Source: Paratissierella segnis (GTDB lineage Bacteria; Bacillota; Clostridia; Tissierellales; Tissierellaceae). Taken from it: DNA of 64,000 bases. The stretch lies in contig NZ_JACRTG010000028.1 of NCBI RefSeq assembly GCF_014385195.1, positions 1 to 64,000 on the forward strand. Reading direction: 5' to 3'. Positions 7,684-14,691 of the stretch are shown here, piece by piece; positions within the stretch are counted from its first letter, which is position 1; each line of letters begins with the position of its first letter. The notes under the pieces are model-generated. The model searched no databases and was not told the DNA's origin. It saw only the letters and a list, made by a program, of their open reading frames with translations. Position numbers and translations under genes: made by a program.

Positions 7684-8328
7684 CTACTTAACGGTAATAA
7701 AATCTTTCAACCCTTCAAATTTTTTATCCCCTATACCGGAAACATTTTTTAAATCATCGATTGTTTTAAAGGAATCGGATTTTCTATATTCAACAATCCT
7801 TCCTGCTATGACTTGACCTATTCCCGGCAAACTTTCAAGTTCGGAGATGCTGCATGTATTTATATTTATTTTATTTGAAGTATTATCATTTGAAGATGGC
7901 ATTTCTGTAGAAGCAATTAATTCAGATTTATTTATTTCTTCGCCGATTTTAGGTATATATATTTTTTCTTCATCTTCCAATTTTTTAGCTAAATTTATTC
8001 TATCTAGGTCTGCTTCCTTCTTTAATCCGCCTGCTAACTCTACGGCATCTACAACCCTATCACCTGAGAACAATTTGATTAACCCAGGATTATATACCTC
8101 GCCGCTTATATGTACCATTATAATCTGATTATCTTCCTCTTTTTCTGTTTCTTCTTCTATTTCACCGGGATCTTCAATATCACCTTCATCTATTATATCA
8201 TTAATTAAGCCAATATTTTTATTTTGTTTTAAAAGATTGCCATCTATAAAGTGAAAACCCAATAATGAGATTATAAACAAAACTACTACAAGTATAGCTA
8301 TTTGTTCTTTTTTTGTAAAGGAATCCAT
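7684..8328 (-). CDS. comEA: ComEA-like DNA-binding competence protein
   Basis: This 214-residue membrane-anchored protein has a short cytoplasmic N-terminus and one membrane segment (about 10-27, AILVVVLFIISLLGFHF). An acidic low-complexity stretch follows (about 45-66, rich in Glu/Asp), then an SLBB-type domain (IMVHISGEVYNPG) and two C-terminal helix-hairpin-helix motifs (ESLPGIGQVIAGRI and NVSGIGDKKF). ComEA binds incoming DNA during transformation. The stop is 12 bp before the selD start, so selD is probably cotranscribed with it. No other competence gene is in the window, and a non-competence role is possible. Confidence 0.85.
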   Translation of the reverse strand: MDSFTKKEQIAILVVVLFIISLLGFHFIDGNLLKQNKNIGLINDIIDEGDIEDPGEIEEETEKEEDNQIIMVHISGEVYNPGLIKLFSGDRVVDAVELAGGLKKEADLDRINLAKKLEDEEKIYIPKIGEEINKSELIASTEMPSSNDNTSNKININTCSISELESLPGIGQVIAGRIVEYRKSDSFKTIDDLKNVSGIGDKKFEGLKDFITVK

Positions 8329-8403
8329 GCAAATACCCCCATAATATTTTATTAATAATTTTTCTACTTACGTATTTTTACATAATAAATAAATATACCT
8401 CTT

Positions 8404-8431
8404 AGTATATATTCGAGTATATACTCGACAA
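8404..8431 (-). promoter_or_regulatory. candidate promoter of comEA-sel operon with palindromic operator
   Basis: On the minus strand -35 TTGTCG (8431-8426), a 16-bp spacer and -10 TATACT (8409-8404) precede comEA. A perfect 16-bp palindrome, TCGAGTATATACTCGA (8413-8428), covers part of the -35 and most of the spacer, a position where a bound dimeric repressor would block RNA polymerase. The promoter match is moderate and the cognate regulator is unknown. On the plus strand a separate TATAAT at 8497-8502 could serve the carboxypeptidase gene. Confidence 0.45.
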
Positions 8432-8536
8432 ATTTAACTGGTTTCCTCTATTTTAACAAATATTATTTAAAAGTTTAAAATTTAAGGCTTTTCTGATATA
8501 ATTATTATATTATACTTTAAAAGGAGGGTGGTATAT

Positions 8537-9802
8537 TTGAGAAGGGCTAGTTTTCTCTTAATTATTGCTATTTTGTTATGTACATACGGTGTCTGCTATG
8601 GTGAAAGCTTAAATATAACCGGAGAAGCTGCAATATTAATTGATTATGATACCAAAGCAATACTTTATGAAAAAAACATGAATGAACAACTTTATCCAGC
8701 AAGTACCACAAAGATGATAACAGCTATTTTAGCAATTGAACGAGGCAATTTGGATGATATAATAACTATTGATCAAGAAGTCGTAAGTTTAACAAAAGGC
8801 AGCCATATAGCATTAGAACCCGGAGAAAAGTTGACTTTAAGAGAATTATTGTATGCATTGCTTGTACAATCGGCAAATGATTCAGCTTTTGCAATCGGCA
8901 AGTATGTATCAGGATCCATAAATGGCTTTGTCAATCTCATGAATGAAAAGGCAAAAGAAATAGGAGCTATAAATACTAATTTTGTAAACCCAAACGGTCT
9001 TCACGTGGATGATCATGTATCAACTGCATATGATTTAGCTATGATTGCGCAATATGCAATGCAAAATGATATATTTAGAGAATATGTAAATACTGTGTCA
9101 CATACTATAGAACCTACAAATATTAAAACTGAAGCCAGATATCTAAAAAGTACAAATAAGTTATTGTATAGCAATGAATTGATTAATTTGGATGGGAAAA
9201 ATGTACCAATAAAATATAAAAATGCTTCGGGAGTTAAAACCGGATATACTAGTCAGGCTCAAAATTGCTTAGTATCCTATGTAGAAGAAAATAATCAAAG
9301 ACTTATTGCAGTAGTCTTAAAATCCAGCGGAAATGATGTTTATTCAGATACTCATAGATTACTGGACTATGGATTTAATAATTTCCGCAATACCCCTATA
9401 GGATATGTAAACGAGTTTGTTGATAACGTAAAGATATCAAAAGGGTTACAGCCGGTTGTTGCAGGAATCCTTGATAAATCCTTTGTATATCCCCTCTTAA
9501 ATGGAAATATAGAGAATGTTGAAAGAAAAATAGTTTATAATGATGATTTAGTTGCCCCCATTAAAAAAGGTGATGTTTTAGGGAAAGTTGAATACTTTAT
9601 AGATGGGCAATCTATTGGTGAAAGCAATATAATCTCTACCATGGATGTGGCATTGGATCCTATGACAAAGACGCTTAATAAGATTTTAGATAAATGGTAT
9701 TTATTTGTCTTTGCAATTATTATAATCTCTAGAATTCTTGTTTTAAAAAGTAAAAAAAGAAAAAGGAGACATAGAAGAAGATCTTATGCTCCATACGTCT
9801 AA
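8537..9802 (+). CDS. D-alanyl-D-alanine carboxypeptidase (PBP5/DacF family)
   Basis: About 421 residues, exported. It trims the terminal D-Ala from peptidoglycan pentapeptides. It has a signal segment (about 5-18), the active-site SxxK as STTK in YPASTTKMITA, SAN in VQSANDSAF and KTG in GVKTGYTS, followed by the PBP5 C-terminal domain. A C-terminal membrane anchor (WYLFVFAIIIISRILVL) and a very basic tail end the protein. I chose the TTG at 8537 because AGGAGG (8522-8527) is 9 nt upstream; the GTG at 8528 abuts that site. This is the only protein gene clearly on the plus strand, and it ends in a shared bidirectional terminator. Confidence 0.9.
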   Translation: MRRASFLLIIAILLCTYGVCYGESLNITGEAAILIDYDTKAILYEKNMNEQLYPASTTKMITAILAIERGNLDDIITIDQEVVSLTKGSHIALEPGEKLTLRELLYALLVQSANDSAFAIGKYVSGSINGFVNLMNEKAKEIGAINTNFVNPNGLHVDDHVSTAYDLAMIAQYAMQNDIFREYVNTVSHTIEPTNIKTEARYLKSTNKLLYSNELINLDGKNVPIKYKNASGVKTGYTSQAQNCLVSYVEENNQRLIAVVLKSSGNDVYSDTHRLLDYGFNNFRNTPIGYVNEFVDNVKISKGLQPVVAGILDKSFVYPLLNGNIENVERKIVYNDDLVAPIKKGDVLGKVEYFIDGQSIGESNIISTMDVALDPMTKTLNKILDKWYLFVFAIIIISRILVLKSKKRKRRHRRRSYAPYV

Positions 9803-9837
9803 AAAAACAACTTGGTTAAATGACCAAGTTGCTTTTT
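9801..9837. terminator. bidirectional terminator between carboxypeptidase gene and ridA
   Basis: Perfect 9-bp arms CAACTTGGT (9808-9816) and ACCAAGTTG (9823-9831) enclose a 6-nt loop. An A7 tract precedes them (9801-9807) and a T5 tract follows (9833-9837). It can therefore stop the plus-strand carboxypeptidase transcript and the minus-strand ridA transcript, which converge here. Confidence 0.9.
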
Positions 9838-9840
9838 AGT

Positions 9841-10221
9841 TTATATTATTGCCATGGCTTCAATCTCAATATCTCCGCCTTTTGGCAATTTAGATACTTC
9901 TACTAAACTTCTTGCAGGTTTATGTTCGGAAAAATATTCTGCATAGACATCATTTATCAGTGGAAAATTATTCATATCAGCAACAAAAACAGTAACCTTA
10001 ACAACATCATTTAAAGTAGCCCCTGCTTCTTCTAGAATAGCCTTAACATTCTCCAAGCTCTGGCGTGTTGCCCCCTTTATATCGCCTTTAAGTAATTCTC
10101 CGGTTTCTGGTACTATCGGAAGTTGACCGGAGGTATATATTATATGCCCTCTCTTGATACCTTGTGAATATGGTCCTATAGCCTCAGGTGCCTTTTTAGT
10201 TGAAATTAATTCCATTGTCAT
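9841..10221 (-). CDS. ridA: RidA-family reactive enamine/imine deaminase
   Basis: This 126-residue protein of the YjgF/YER057c/UK114 family hydrolyses reactive 2-aminoacrylate and related imines to keto acids in the cytosol. The family pattern is clear: EAIGPYSQGI near the N-terminus, IYTSGQLP, a central region ending in VKVTVFVADM, and PARSLVEVSKLPKGGDIEIEAMAI at the C-terminus, with the Arg that binds the substrate carboxylate. Length is standard. It is a single gene: a bidirectional terminator lies immediately downstream, and a 105-bp gap with a dispersed repeat separates it from rsfS. Confidence 0.9.
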   Translation of the reverse strand: MTMELISTKKAPEAIGPYSQGIKRGHIIYTSGQLPIVPETGELLKGDIKGATRQSLENVKAILEEAGATLNDVVKVTVFVADMNNFPLINDVYAEYFSEHKPARSLVEVSKLPKGGDIEIEAMAII

Positions 10222-10260
10222 TTATGCCTCCCTATTTATCTATTATTTATTTGTAAACTA

Positions 10261-10326
10261 CACATTGTAATTGTAATTGTTCTTCACTCTTCATTATGTT
10301 TTCAATTGTGCATTGTAAATTGAACA
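10261..10326. repeat. dispersed AT-rich repeat, copy 1
   Basis: The gap between ridA and rsfS is filled with short reiterated words: ATTGTAATTGTAATTGTT, then TTTTCAATTGTG and CATTGTAAATTG. The same words, TTTTCAATTGTG and ATTGTAAATTG, recur at 15986-16020. It looks like a small dispersed intergenic repeat with no coding content. Confidence 0.5.
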
Positions 10327-10662
10327 TTAGTTGTCTATGCGTGTCCAAAGTCTTTCTAAATTATAAAAATCCCTTTCATCTTTGTGGAATACATGAACTA
10401 TAATATCATTATAATCAATTAGAATCCATCTACCGCTATGATATCCTTCCATATTGGACATTTTATCATACCCTGCTAAAAACATCTGACTTTCAATTTC
10501 ATCAGCTATAGCCATAACCTGCGTAGATGAATTACCACTTGCAATAACAAAGTACTCGGCTATGGGAGTCAAATGCGAAACATCTAATACCTTCACATCA
10601 AAACCCTTCTTATCATCTATTGCCTTTGTTATTACCGAAAGTTTCTTATCGCTTTCACTCAT
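10327..10662 (-). CDS. rsfS: ribosomal silencing factor RsfS
   Basis: About 111 residues of the Iojap/RsfS family, which binds L14 on the large subunit and blocks subunit joining. Typical segments include VLDVSHLTPIAEYFVIASG, STQVMAIADEIE and the C-terminal DYNDIIVHVFHKDERDFYNLERLW. It overlaps the end of yqeK, a common order (nadD-yqeK-rsfS). I prefer the ATG at 10660-10662 (MSESDKK) because the first ATG, four codons upstream, directly abuts the GGGAG site. Confidence 0.92.
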   Translation of the reverse strand: MSESDKKLSVITKAIDDKKGFDVKVLDVSHLTPIAEYFVIASGNSSTQVMAIADEIESQMFLAGYDKMSNMEGYHSGRWILIDYNDIIVHVFHKDERDFYNLERLWTRIDN

Positions 10663-11290
10663 TAAAATTATCATCTCCCTCTATTTTTTCTTGTATCATA
10701 TAATTTCTTGCTTTTATCGTATTTAAGTGAATAAGACTTTTTTGATCTATTAAATACTCTATTGTATTATCAATAGCCAATAAAATACTCCCATCCAAGT
10801 CATCAAAGGCTAGACTTCTCACTTTTTCGACTCCGGGAAAGTCTCTGCCAGGCTCAATATAATCAGAGATATATATGATCTTATCTAATAACGTCATATT
10901 CTCTCTCCCTGTAGTATGAAATTTGATGGCATCTAAAATTTCTCTATCTTTTATATTATATTCTTTTTCGGCTATTATCGCTCCCAACGGTCCATGAATG
11001 AGCTCATAATTGTATTTCAATACATCATCTAAAATTATATCAAAGTCATTTGCTAAATTCAATAAATAAGTTTTGTCAGGAAACTTTGCACAATCATGCA
11101 ACAGTCCGGCTAATTTAGCTTTTTCTATATCACAATTATATTTTTTAGCTAATCTTACCGAGGTTTCCATAACTCTAAGCGAATGGTTATATCTTTTTTC
11201 ACCGATTTCTTGTAACAGCTTATGTCTTATAAATGTCTCTATAATGATCCTCCCCTTTGTATAAATGGTTCTCATAGATATATTTTTCAA
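10655..11290 (-). CDS. yqeK: YqeK-type HD-domain Ap4A hydrolase
   Basis: HD-domain metal-dependent phosphohydrolase, up to 211 residues. YqeK proteins split diadenosine tetraphosphate symmetrically. Metal ligands are visible in RYNHSLRV, GLLHDCAKFP and the later FHTTG segment. The frame overlaps the upstream nadD by 71 bp if begun at the first possible start (TTG, 11290) or by 56 bp from an ATG (11275). The best Shine-Dalgarno, GGGGAGG, lies inside the nadD end, just before codons ATC-ATT-ATA at about 11248-11240. Comparison with the usual YqeK N-terminus also favours a start there. The true start may thus be a rare ATT or ATA codon; the coordinates give the longest form. Confidence 0.85.
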   Translation of the reverse strand: MKNISMRTIYTKGRIIIETFIRHKLLQEIGEKRYNHSLRVMETSVRLAKKYNCDIEKAKLAGLLHDCAKFPDKTYLLNLANDFDIILDDVLKYNYELIHGPLGAIIAEKEYNIKDREILDAIKFHTTGRENMTLLDKIIYISDYIEPGRDFPGVEKVRSLAFDDLDGSILLAIDNTIEYLIDQKSLIHLNTIKARNYMIQEKIEGDDNFNE

Positions 11291-11849
11291 CTTTTCCCGG
11301 AACTAGGTATTTAATTGACATTTGATTCTTTATTCTATCCCTTATTAAAGTAGAGGATATCTCTACTAAAGGTCCTCTTATATAATAGAAACTCGAATTA
11401 TATTTGTTTTTAAGTTCATCTATTCTGCCTATAATAGATTTTTCCGAATTTTCTTTTCTACCATATACAAGAAAATTTGTTTTAGTAACCAGAGATTCAA
11501 AATCTTTCCATGAAGTTAAATCCAATAAAGAATCAGATCCTATGATAAAATACAATTCATTATCAGGATATATATTTTTGATTTCTTCTATGGTATCCAC
11601 TGTATAACTCTTGCCAACCCTATTTAGTTCAATTTGAGATATGTCAAAATACGGATTTGAATTTATTGCTAATTTTACCATAGCCATCCTATGACTACCT
11701 TCAGCAATATCATTATCCTTATGAGGTGGTAATCCACTTGGGATAAATATCACCTTATCCAAAGGAAACATTACCCTGATAAATTCGCTAATTATCAGAT
11801 GCCCCATATGTATGGGATTAAAAGTGCCACCCATTAAGCCAATTTTCAT
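11220..11849 (-). CDS. nadD: nicotinate-nucleotide adenylyltransferase NadD
   Basis: This 209-residue nucleotidyltransferase converts nicotinate mononucleotide and ATP to nicotinate adenine dinucleotide in NAD synthesis. The family motif GGTFNPIHMGH is at residues 7-17 and the C-terminal SSTLIRDRI matches the ISST-xR element. Length is normal. It overlaps yqeK downstream, and a long perfect hairpin lies just upstream of its ribosome binding site (TTTAGGAGG). Confidence 0.93.
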   Translation of the reverse strand: MKIGLMGGTFNPIHMGHLIISEFIRVMFPLDKVIFIPSGLPPHKDNDIAEGSHRMAMVKLAINSNPYFDISQIELNRVGKSYTVDTIEEIKNIYPDNELYFIIGSDSLLDLTSWKDFESLVTKTNFLVYGRKENSEKSIIGRIDELKNKYNSSFYYIRGPLVEISSTLIRDRIKNQMSIKYLVPGKVEKYIYENHLYKGEDHYRDIYKT

Positions 11850-11865
11850 AGATTTTCCTCCTAAA

Positions 11866-11899
11866 TTATAACTTCAGAGAAAAAGCTCTGAAGTTATAA
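11866..11899 (-). other. 14-bp perfect hairpin in front of nadD
   Basis: TTATAACTTCAGAG and CTCTGAAGTTATAA form a perfect 14-bp stem with a 6-nt loop between yhbY and nadD. On the minus strand it is followed by only TTT and then the nadD AGGAGG. It may be a partial terminator, an RNA processing or stabilising site, or a control element for nadD translation. Confidence 0.6.
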
Positions 11900-11902
11900 A
11901 TA

Positions 11903-12196
11903 TTATCTAGGCAATTCGATTTTTTTATTTTCAATAGATTCCCTATATAAAGTAAATTTTCTACCTATGCTCTGTACAAATTCCGCATTTAACTCATCTG
12001 TTAGCTTATTTACTACTTCCATTATGTCCAAATTACAATTCTTCAAGACATTTATTTTAACCAACTCACGTGCTTCAAATGCCTCATCAACTTGTCTCAC
12101 AAAATTTTCAGTTAATCCATTTTTACCCAATTGAAAAATTGGTTCTATATTGTTGGCAAGCCCTCTTAAATAACTTCTTTGTTTTCCTGTTAACAA
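11903..12196 (-). CDS. yhbY: YhbY-type CRM-domain RNA-binding protein
   Basis: This 97-residue protein is made of one CRM (CRS1-YhbY) domain that binds pre-50S ribosomal RNA. Family features include the N-terminal LTGKQRSYLRGLANNIEPI, the glycine loop QLGKNGLTENF (GxxG-like) and the C-terminal IGRKFTLYR. It sits 14 bp after obgE, the usual Firmicutes order. Confidence 0.9.
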   Translation of the reverse strand: MLTGKQRSYLRGLANNIEPIFQLGKNGLTENFVRQVDEAFEARELVKINVLKNCNLDIMEVVNKLTDELNAEFVQSIGRKFTLYRESIENKKIELPR

Positions 12197-12210
12197 AATA
12201 TACCCTCCAT

Positions 12211-13485
12211 TTACTCAAAAAATTCAAATTCATACCCACAAATAAAAACCGACTCTCCTTCATCTATATCAAGTTCTTTTAGCTTATCAATAACACCTTT
12301 TTTTCTTAAATTGTCCTGAAAAAATCTAAGCGAATCTACATCATCGAAATACGTAGAATATATTAGCCTTTCTATGAAACTACCTTCAACGATGTATTTA
12401 TCATTTTCTTTTCTTACAATTATTGAATCTTCTGTTTCTTTTATTGCTTCCTCTTGATATTCTTCATCAAAAGTTTCATAATCGATTTCTATAGTTTGCA
12501 ATAGATTCCAAATTCCATACTTTAACTCATCAATACCCTCATTTGTAACCGCTGACAATGGATATACCTTTATACCTTGAGGTTCAAACTCTTGTTTTAT
12601 TTTTGCTATATTTTCTTCGCCCTCCATTATATCCATTTTGTTAGCCACAATTATTTGGGGTTTATCCTTGAGTTTTTCATTATAGTTAAATAATTCTTCA
12701 TTGATAGCATAGAAGTCCTCAATAGGATCCCTTCCTTCGCTTCCGGAGGCGTCTAATACGTGAACCAATACTCTGGTCCTCTCTATATGTTTTAAGAAAT
12801 CATGCCCCAACCCCGCGCCTTCTGAAGCACCTTCAATAAGCCCGGGAATATCTGCTATAACAAAGCTCTTCTCTTCACCAATAAAAACTACTCCTAAATT
12901 AGGTTTCAGAGTGGTAAAATGATAATTTGCAATTTTAGGTCTAGCAGCAGAAAAAATTGAAAGAATAGTTGATTTCCCAACGTTTGGGAAGCCAATCAAT
13001 CCAACATCTGCAAGTAGTTTAAGTTCCAACACAATATTTCTTTCTTCGCCCTTAGTTCCGGCTTCGGAAAATCCGGGCGCTTGTCTTGTAGCTGTCGCAA
13101 ATCTTGCATTTCCTCTTCCGCCCCTTCCGCCTCTTGCGATCACATATTTCTGCCCATTTTCTTTTAAATCAACTATAACTTTACCGGATTCTTCATCCTT
13201 AACCAAAGTACCTACGGGTACCTTTAAAATAATATCCTCCCCATCTTTCCCAAATTGCTTTTTACTTCTGCCGTTTTCACCATTGCCGCCGTTATATAAA
13301 CGTTTGTAACGAAAATCCATAAGAGTGCGTATACCTTCATCCGCCTTTAAGATAATCGAACCTCCTCTACCCCCATCTCCTCCATAGGGACCTCCTGAAG
13401 GCTCATATTTTTCACGTCTCCAAGCTACTACTCCGTCTCCGCCCTTTCCGCCTTTTACAAAGATCCTTGCTACATCTATGAACAT
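12211..13485 (-). CDS. obgE: Obg-family GTPase, 50S assembly
   Basis: About 424 residues. This GTPase is associated with 50S subunit maturation and stress signalling. It has the glycine-rich Obg fold (FVKGGKGGDGVVAWRREK, repeated GG motifs, GRGGRGNARF), a central G domain (G1 GFPNVGKST, G3 DIPGLIEGAS, G4 NKMD) and a C-terminal OCT domain. Of four consecutive ATG codons I chose the last (13483-13485, MFIDVARIF), at good distance from AAAGGA and matching the family N-terminus. A near-consensus promoter lies just upstream, so it starts its own transcription unit with yhbY, nadD, yqeK and rsfS. Confidence 0.95.
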   Translation of the reverse strand: MFIDVARIFVKGGKGGDGVVAWRREKYEPSGGPYGGDGGRGGSIILKADEGIRTLMDFRYKRLYNGGNGENGRSKKQFGKDGEDIILKVPVGTLVKDEESGKVIVDLKENGQKYVIARGGRGGRGNARFATATRQAPGFSEAGTKGEERNIVLELKLLADVGLIGFPNVGKSTILSIFSAARPKIANYHFTTLKPNLGVVFIGEEKSFVIADIPGLIEGASEGAGLGHDFLKHIERTRVLVHVLDASGSEGRDPIEDFYAINEELFNYNEKLKDKPQIIVANKMDIMEGEENIAKIKQEFEPQGIKVYPLSAVTNEGIDELKYGIWNLLQTIEIDYETFDEEYQEEAIKETEDSIIVRKENDKYIVEGSFIERLIYSTYFDDVDSLRFFQDNLRKKGVIDKLKELDIDEGESVFICGYEFEFFE

Positions 13486-13516
13486 CATCATCATTCCTTT
13501 TAAATACTTTAATTTT

Positions 13517-13544
13517 ATTATACCCACTTATCCCTTACTGTCAA
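13517..13544 (-). promoter_or_regulatory. strong sigma-A promoter for obgE operon
   Basis: On the minus strand a perfect -35 TTGACA (13544-13539), a 16-bp spacer and a perfect -10 TATAAT (13522-13517) lie about 30 bp before the obgE start. This is the best promoter match in the window. Confidence 0.88.
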
Positions 13545-13591
13545 TGTTTATTAATTGCGGGCAGACAGGGTTGCCTTGACCCTACCAAATG

Positions 13592-13620
13592 AAAAAAAGC
13601 TTACCAATATGGTAAGCTAA
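13592..13620 (-). terminator. terminator after rpmA
   Basis: On the minus strand TTAGCTTACC-ATATT-GGTAAGCT followed by TTTTTTT gives an 8-bp GC-containing stem and a T7 tract, immediately after the rpmA stop. It ends the rplU-prp-rpmA transcript before the obgE promoter. Confidence 0.9.
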
Positions 13621-13623
13621 TCT

Positions 13624-13914
13624 CTATGCTAATTCTTCTCTTGGATAAACACTAACTTGTTTTCTATCTTTACCTTTTCTTTCAAACTTAACAACGCCAT
13701 CCACAATTGCAAATAAGGTATCATCTCCACCTCTGCCTACATTGTTTCCCGGATGAATCTTGGTGCCTCTTTGTCTAACAAGAATATTGCCTGCTAAAAC
13801 AAATTGGCCGTCACCTTTTTTTACTCCTAACCTTTTGGACTCACTGTCTCTACCGTTCCTAGAGCTACCTACTCCTTTTTTAGAAGCAAATAATTGCAAA
13901 TTTAATTTAATCAT
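13624..13914 (-). CDS. rpmA: 50S ribosomal protein L27 with Prp-cleaved N-terminus
   Basis: A 96-residue L27, lining the peptidyl-transferase end of the large subunit. The mature sequence would begin at SKKGVGSSRNGRDSESKRLG. It is preceded by a ten-residue extension, MIKLNLQLFA, which matches the Firmicutes L27 propeptide removed by Prp after the QLFA motif. The prp gene lies directly upstream and overlaps by 8 bp. I chose the ATG at 13912-13914 because GGAGG is 8 nt upstream; a GTG three codons earlier is too close to it. Confidence 0.95.
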   Translation of the reverse strand: MIKLNLQLFASKKGVGSSRNGRDSESKRLGVKKGDGQFVLAGNILVRQRGTKIHPGNNVGRGGDDTLFAIVDGVVKFERKGKDRKQVSVYPREELA

Positions 13915-14263
13915 CACTAACACCTCCCCTATATTTTAGAATAATATATTTAGGGTAACTTTCTATCAAAAGTTTTATTCCAACTAAAAATGTATTCAAC
14001 ACTATTTGTGTATCTTTCAATAAAGATTCGTCCAGAATATCCGGTAATCTCACATCCATATATCCTGTATCCTCATCTATTTTATATAAGATTTGATCTT
14101 CATCTATATTACATACATCCATAAGAGATTTTAATGCTGTATATCCTAAAATAGATACGGCAGCACACACTATATCATCCCCATAGGGTTTAAAGTTTGC
14201 ATGTCCTGATATAGTAAATCCTTTTATTAAATAAGAATCCTTATAAATTTTTACTTTAATCAT
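13907..14263 (-). CDS. prp: Prp cysteine protease for L27 processing
   Basis: This 118-residue cysteine protease removes the N-terminal extension of L27. The catalytic pair is visible: His21 in TISGHANF and Cys33 in DIVCAAVS. Size and the position between rplU and rpmA are diagnostic. It starts just after rplU (2 bp) and overlaps rpmA, so the three are translationally coupled. Its neighbour rpmA indeed encodes the cleavable extension. Confidence 0.93.
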   Translation of the reverse strand: MIKVKIYKDSYLIKGFTISGHANFKPYGDDIVCAAVSILGYTALKSLMDVCNIDEDQILYKIDEDTGYMDVRLPDILDESLLKDTQIVLNTFLVGIKLLIESYPKYIILKYRGGVSDD

Positions 14264-14265
14264 AA

Positions 14266-14577
14266 TTATCCGATTATTTTTTCAATCTTTACTTTAGTAA
14301 ATGGTTGACGATGTCCTTGTTTCTTTCTGTAATTTTTCTTTGCTTTGTATTTAAATACTACAATTTTTTTAGCTTTTCCCTGTTTCATTACAGTACCTTC
14401 AACTTTTACACCTTCAACATATGGTTTACCGGCATTTATATTGCCTTCATCTGAAAGGACTAAAACCTTATCAAAATTAACAACATCGCCTTCGTTAGCA
14501 TCTAGTTTTTCTACGAAAACTACATCGCCTTCTTGTACTCTATATTGTTTACCACCTGTTTCGATAACTGCGTACAC
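14266..14577 (-). CDS. rplU: 50S ribosomal protein L21
   Basis: A 103-residue L21. It starts YAVIETGGKQYRVQEGD and ends with the basic KAKKNYRKKQGHRQPFTKVKIEKI, both typical. The start is the GTG at 14575-14577: AGAGGAGG lies 8-9 nt upstream, and the family N-terminus begins there. The open frame continues upstream, but that part is the untranslated leader. First gene of rplU-prp-rpmA. Confidence 0.95.
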   Translation of the reverse strand: MYAVIETGGKQYRVQEGDVVFVEKLDANEGDVVNFDKVLVLSDEGNINAGKPYVEGVKVEGTVMKQGKAKKIVVFKYKAKKNYRKKQGHRQPFTKVKIEKIIG

Positions 14578-14582
14578 TAATC

Positions 14583-14620
14583 GCACCTCCTCTAACATAA
14601 GTCTCGCCAATGTTAGGTGC
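14583..14620 (-). ncRNA. L21-type leader hairpin overlapping the rplU ribosome binding site
   Basis: On the minus strand GCACCTAACAT is followed after 11 nt by ATGTTAGAGGAGGTGC. TAACAT pairs with ATGTTA, and GCACC with GGTGC across a bulged GAGGA, so the rplU Shine-Dalgarno is in the stem. A conserved L21 leader in Firmicutes is known as an autoregulatory RNA, and the untranslated segment back to about 14690 may belong to it. The match to that family is from memory of its position and function; the pairing is seen directly. Confidence 0.6.
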
Positions 14621-14691
14621 AAAATCTGCTTCAAACCCACACTGAGCGGCTCCACCAAGATAGTTTACCATAGAGCTTAACATATTGTCAA

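Noticed and set aside
14345..14680. 111-codon plus-strand frame over rplU
   Set aside because: Antisense to L21 and its leader, no ribosome binding site, Thr/Ser-rich composition typical of antisense frames here.
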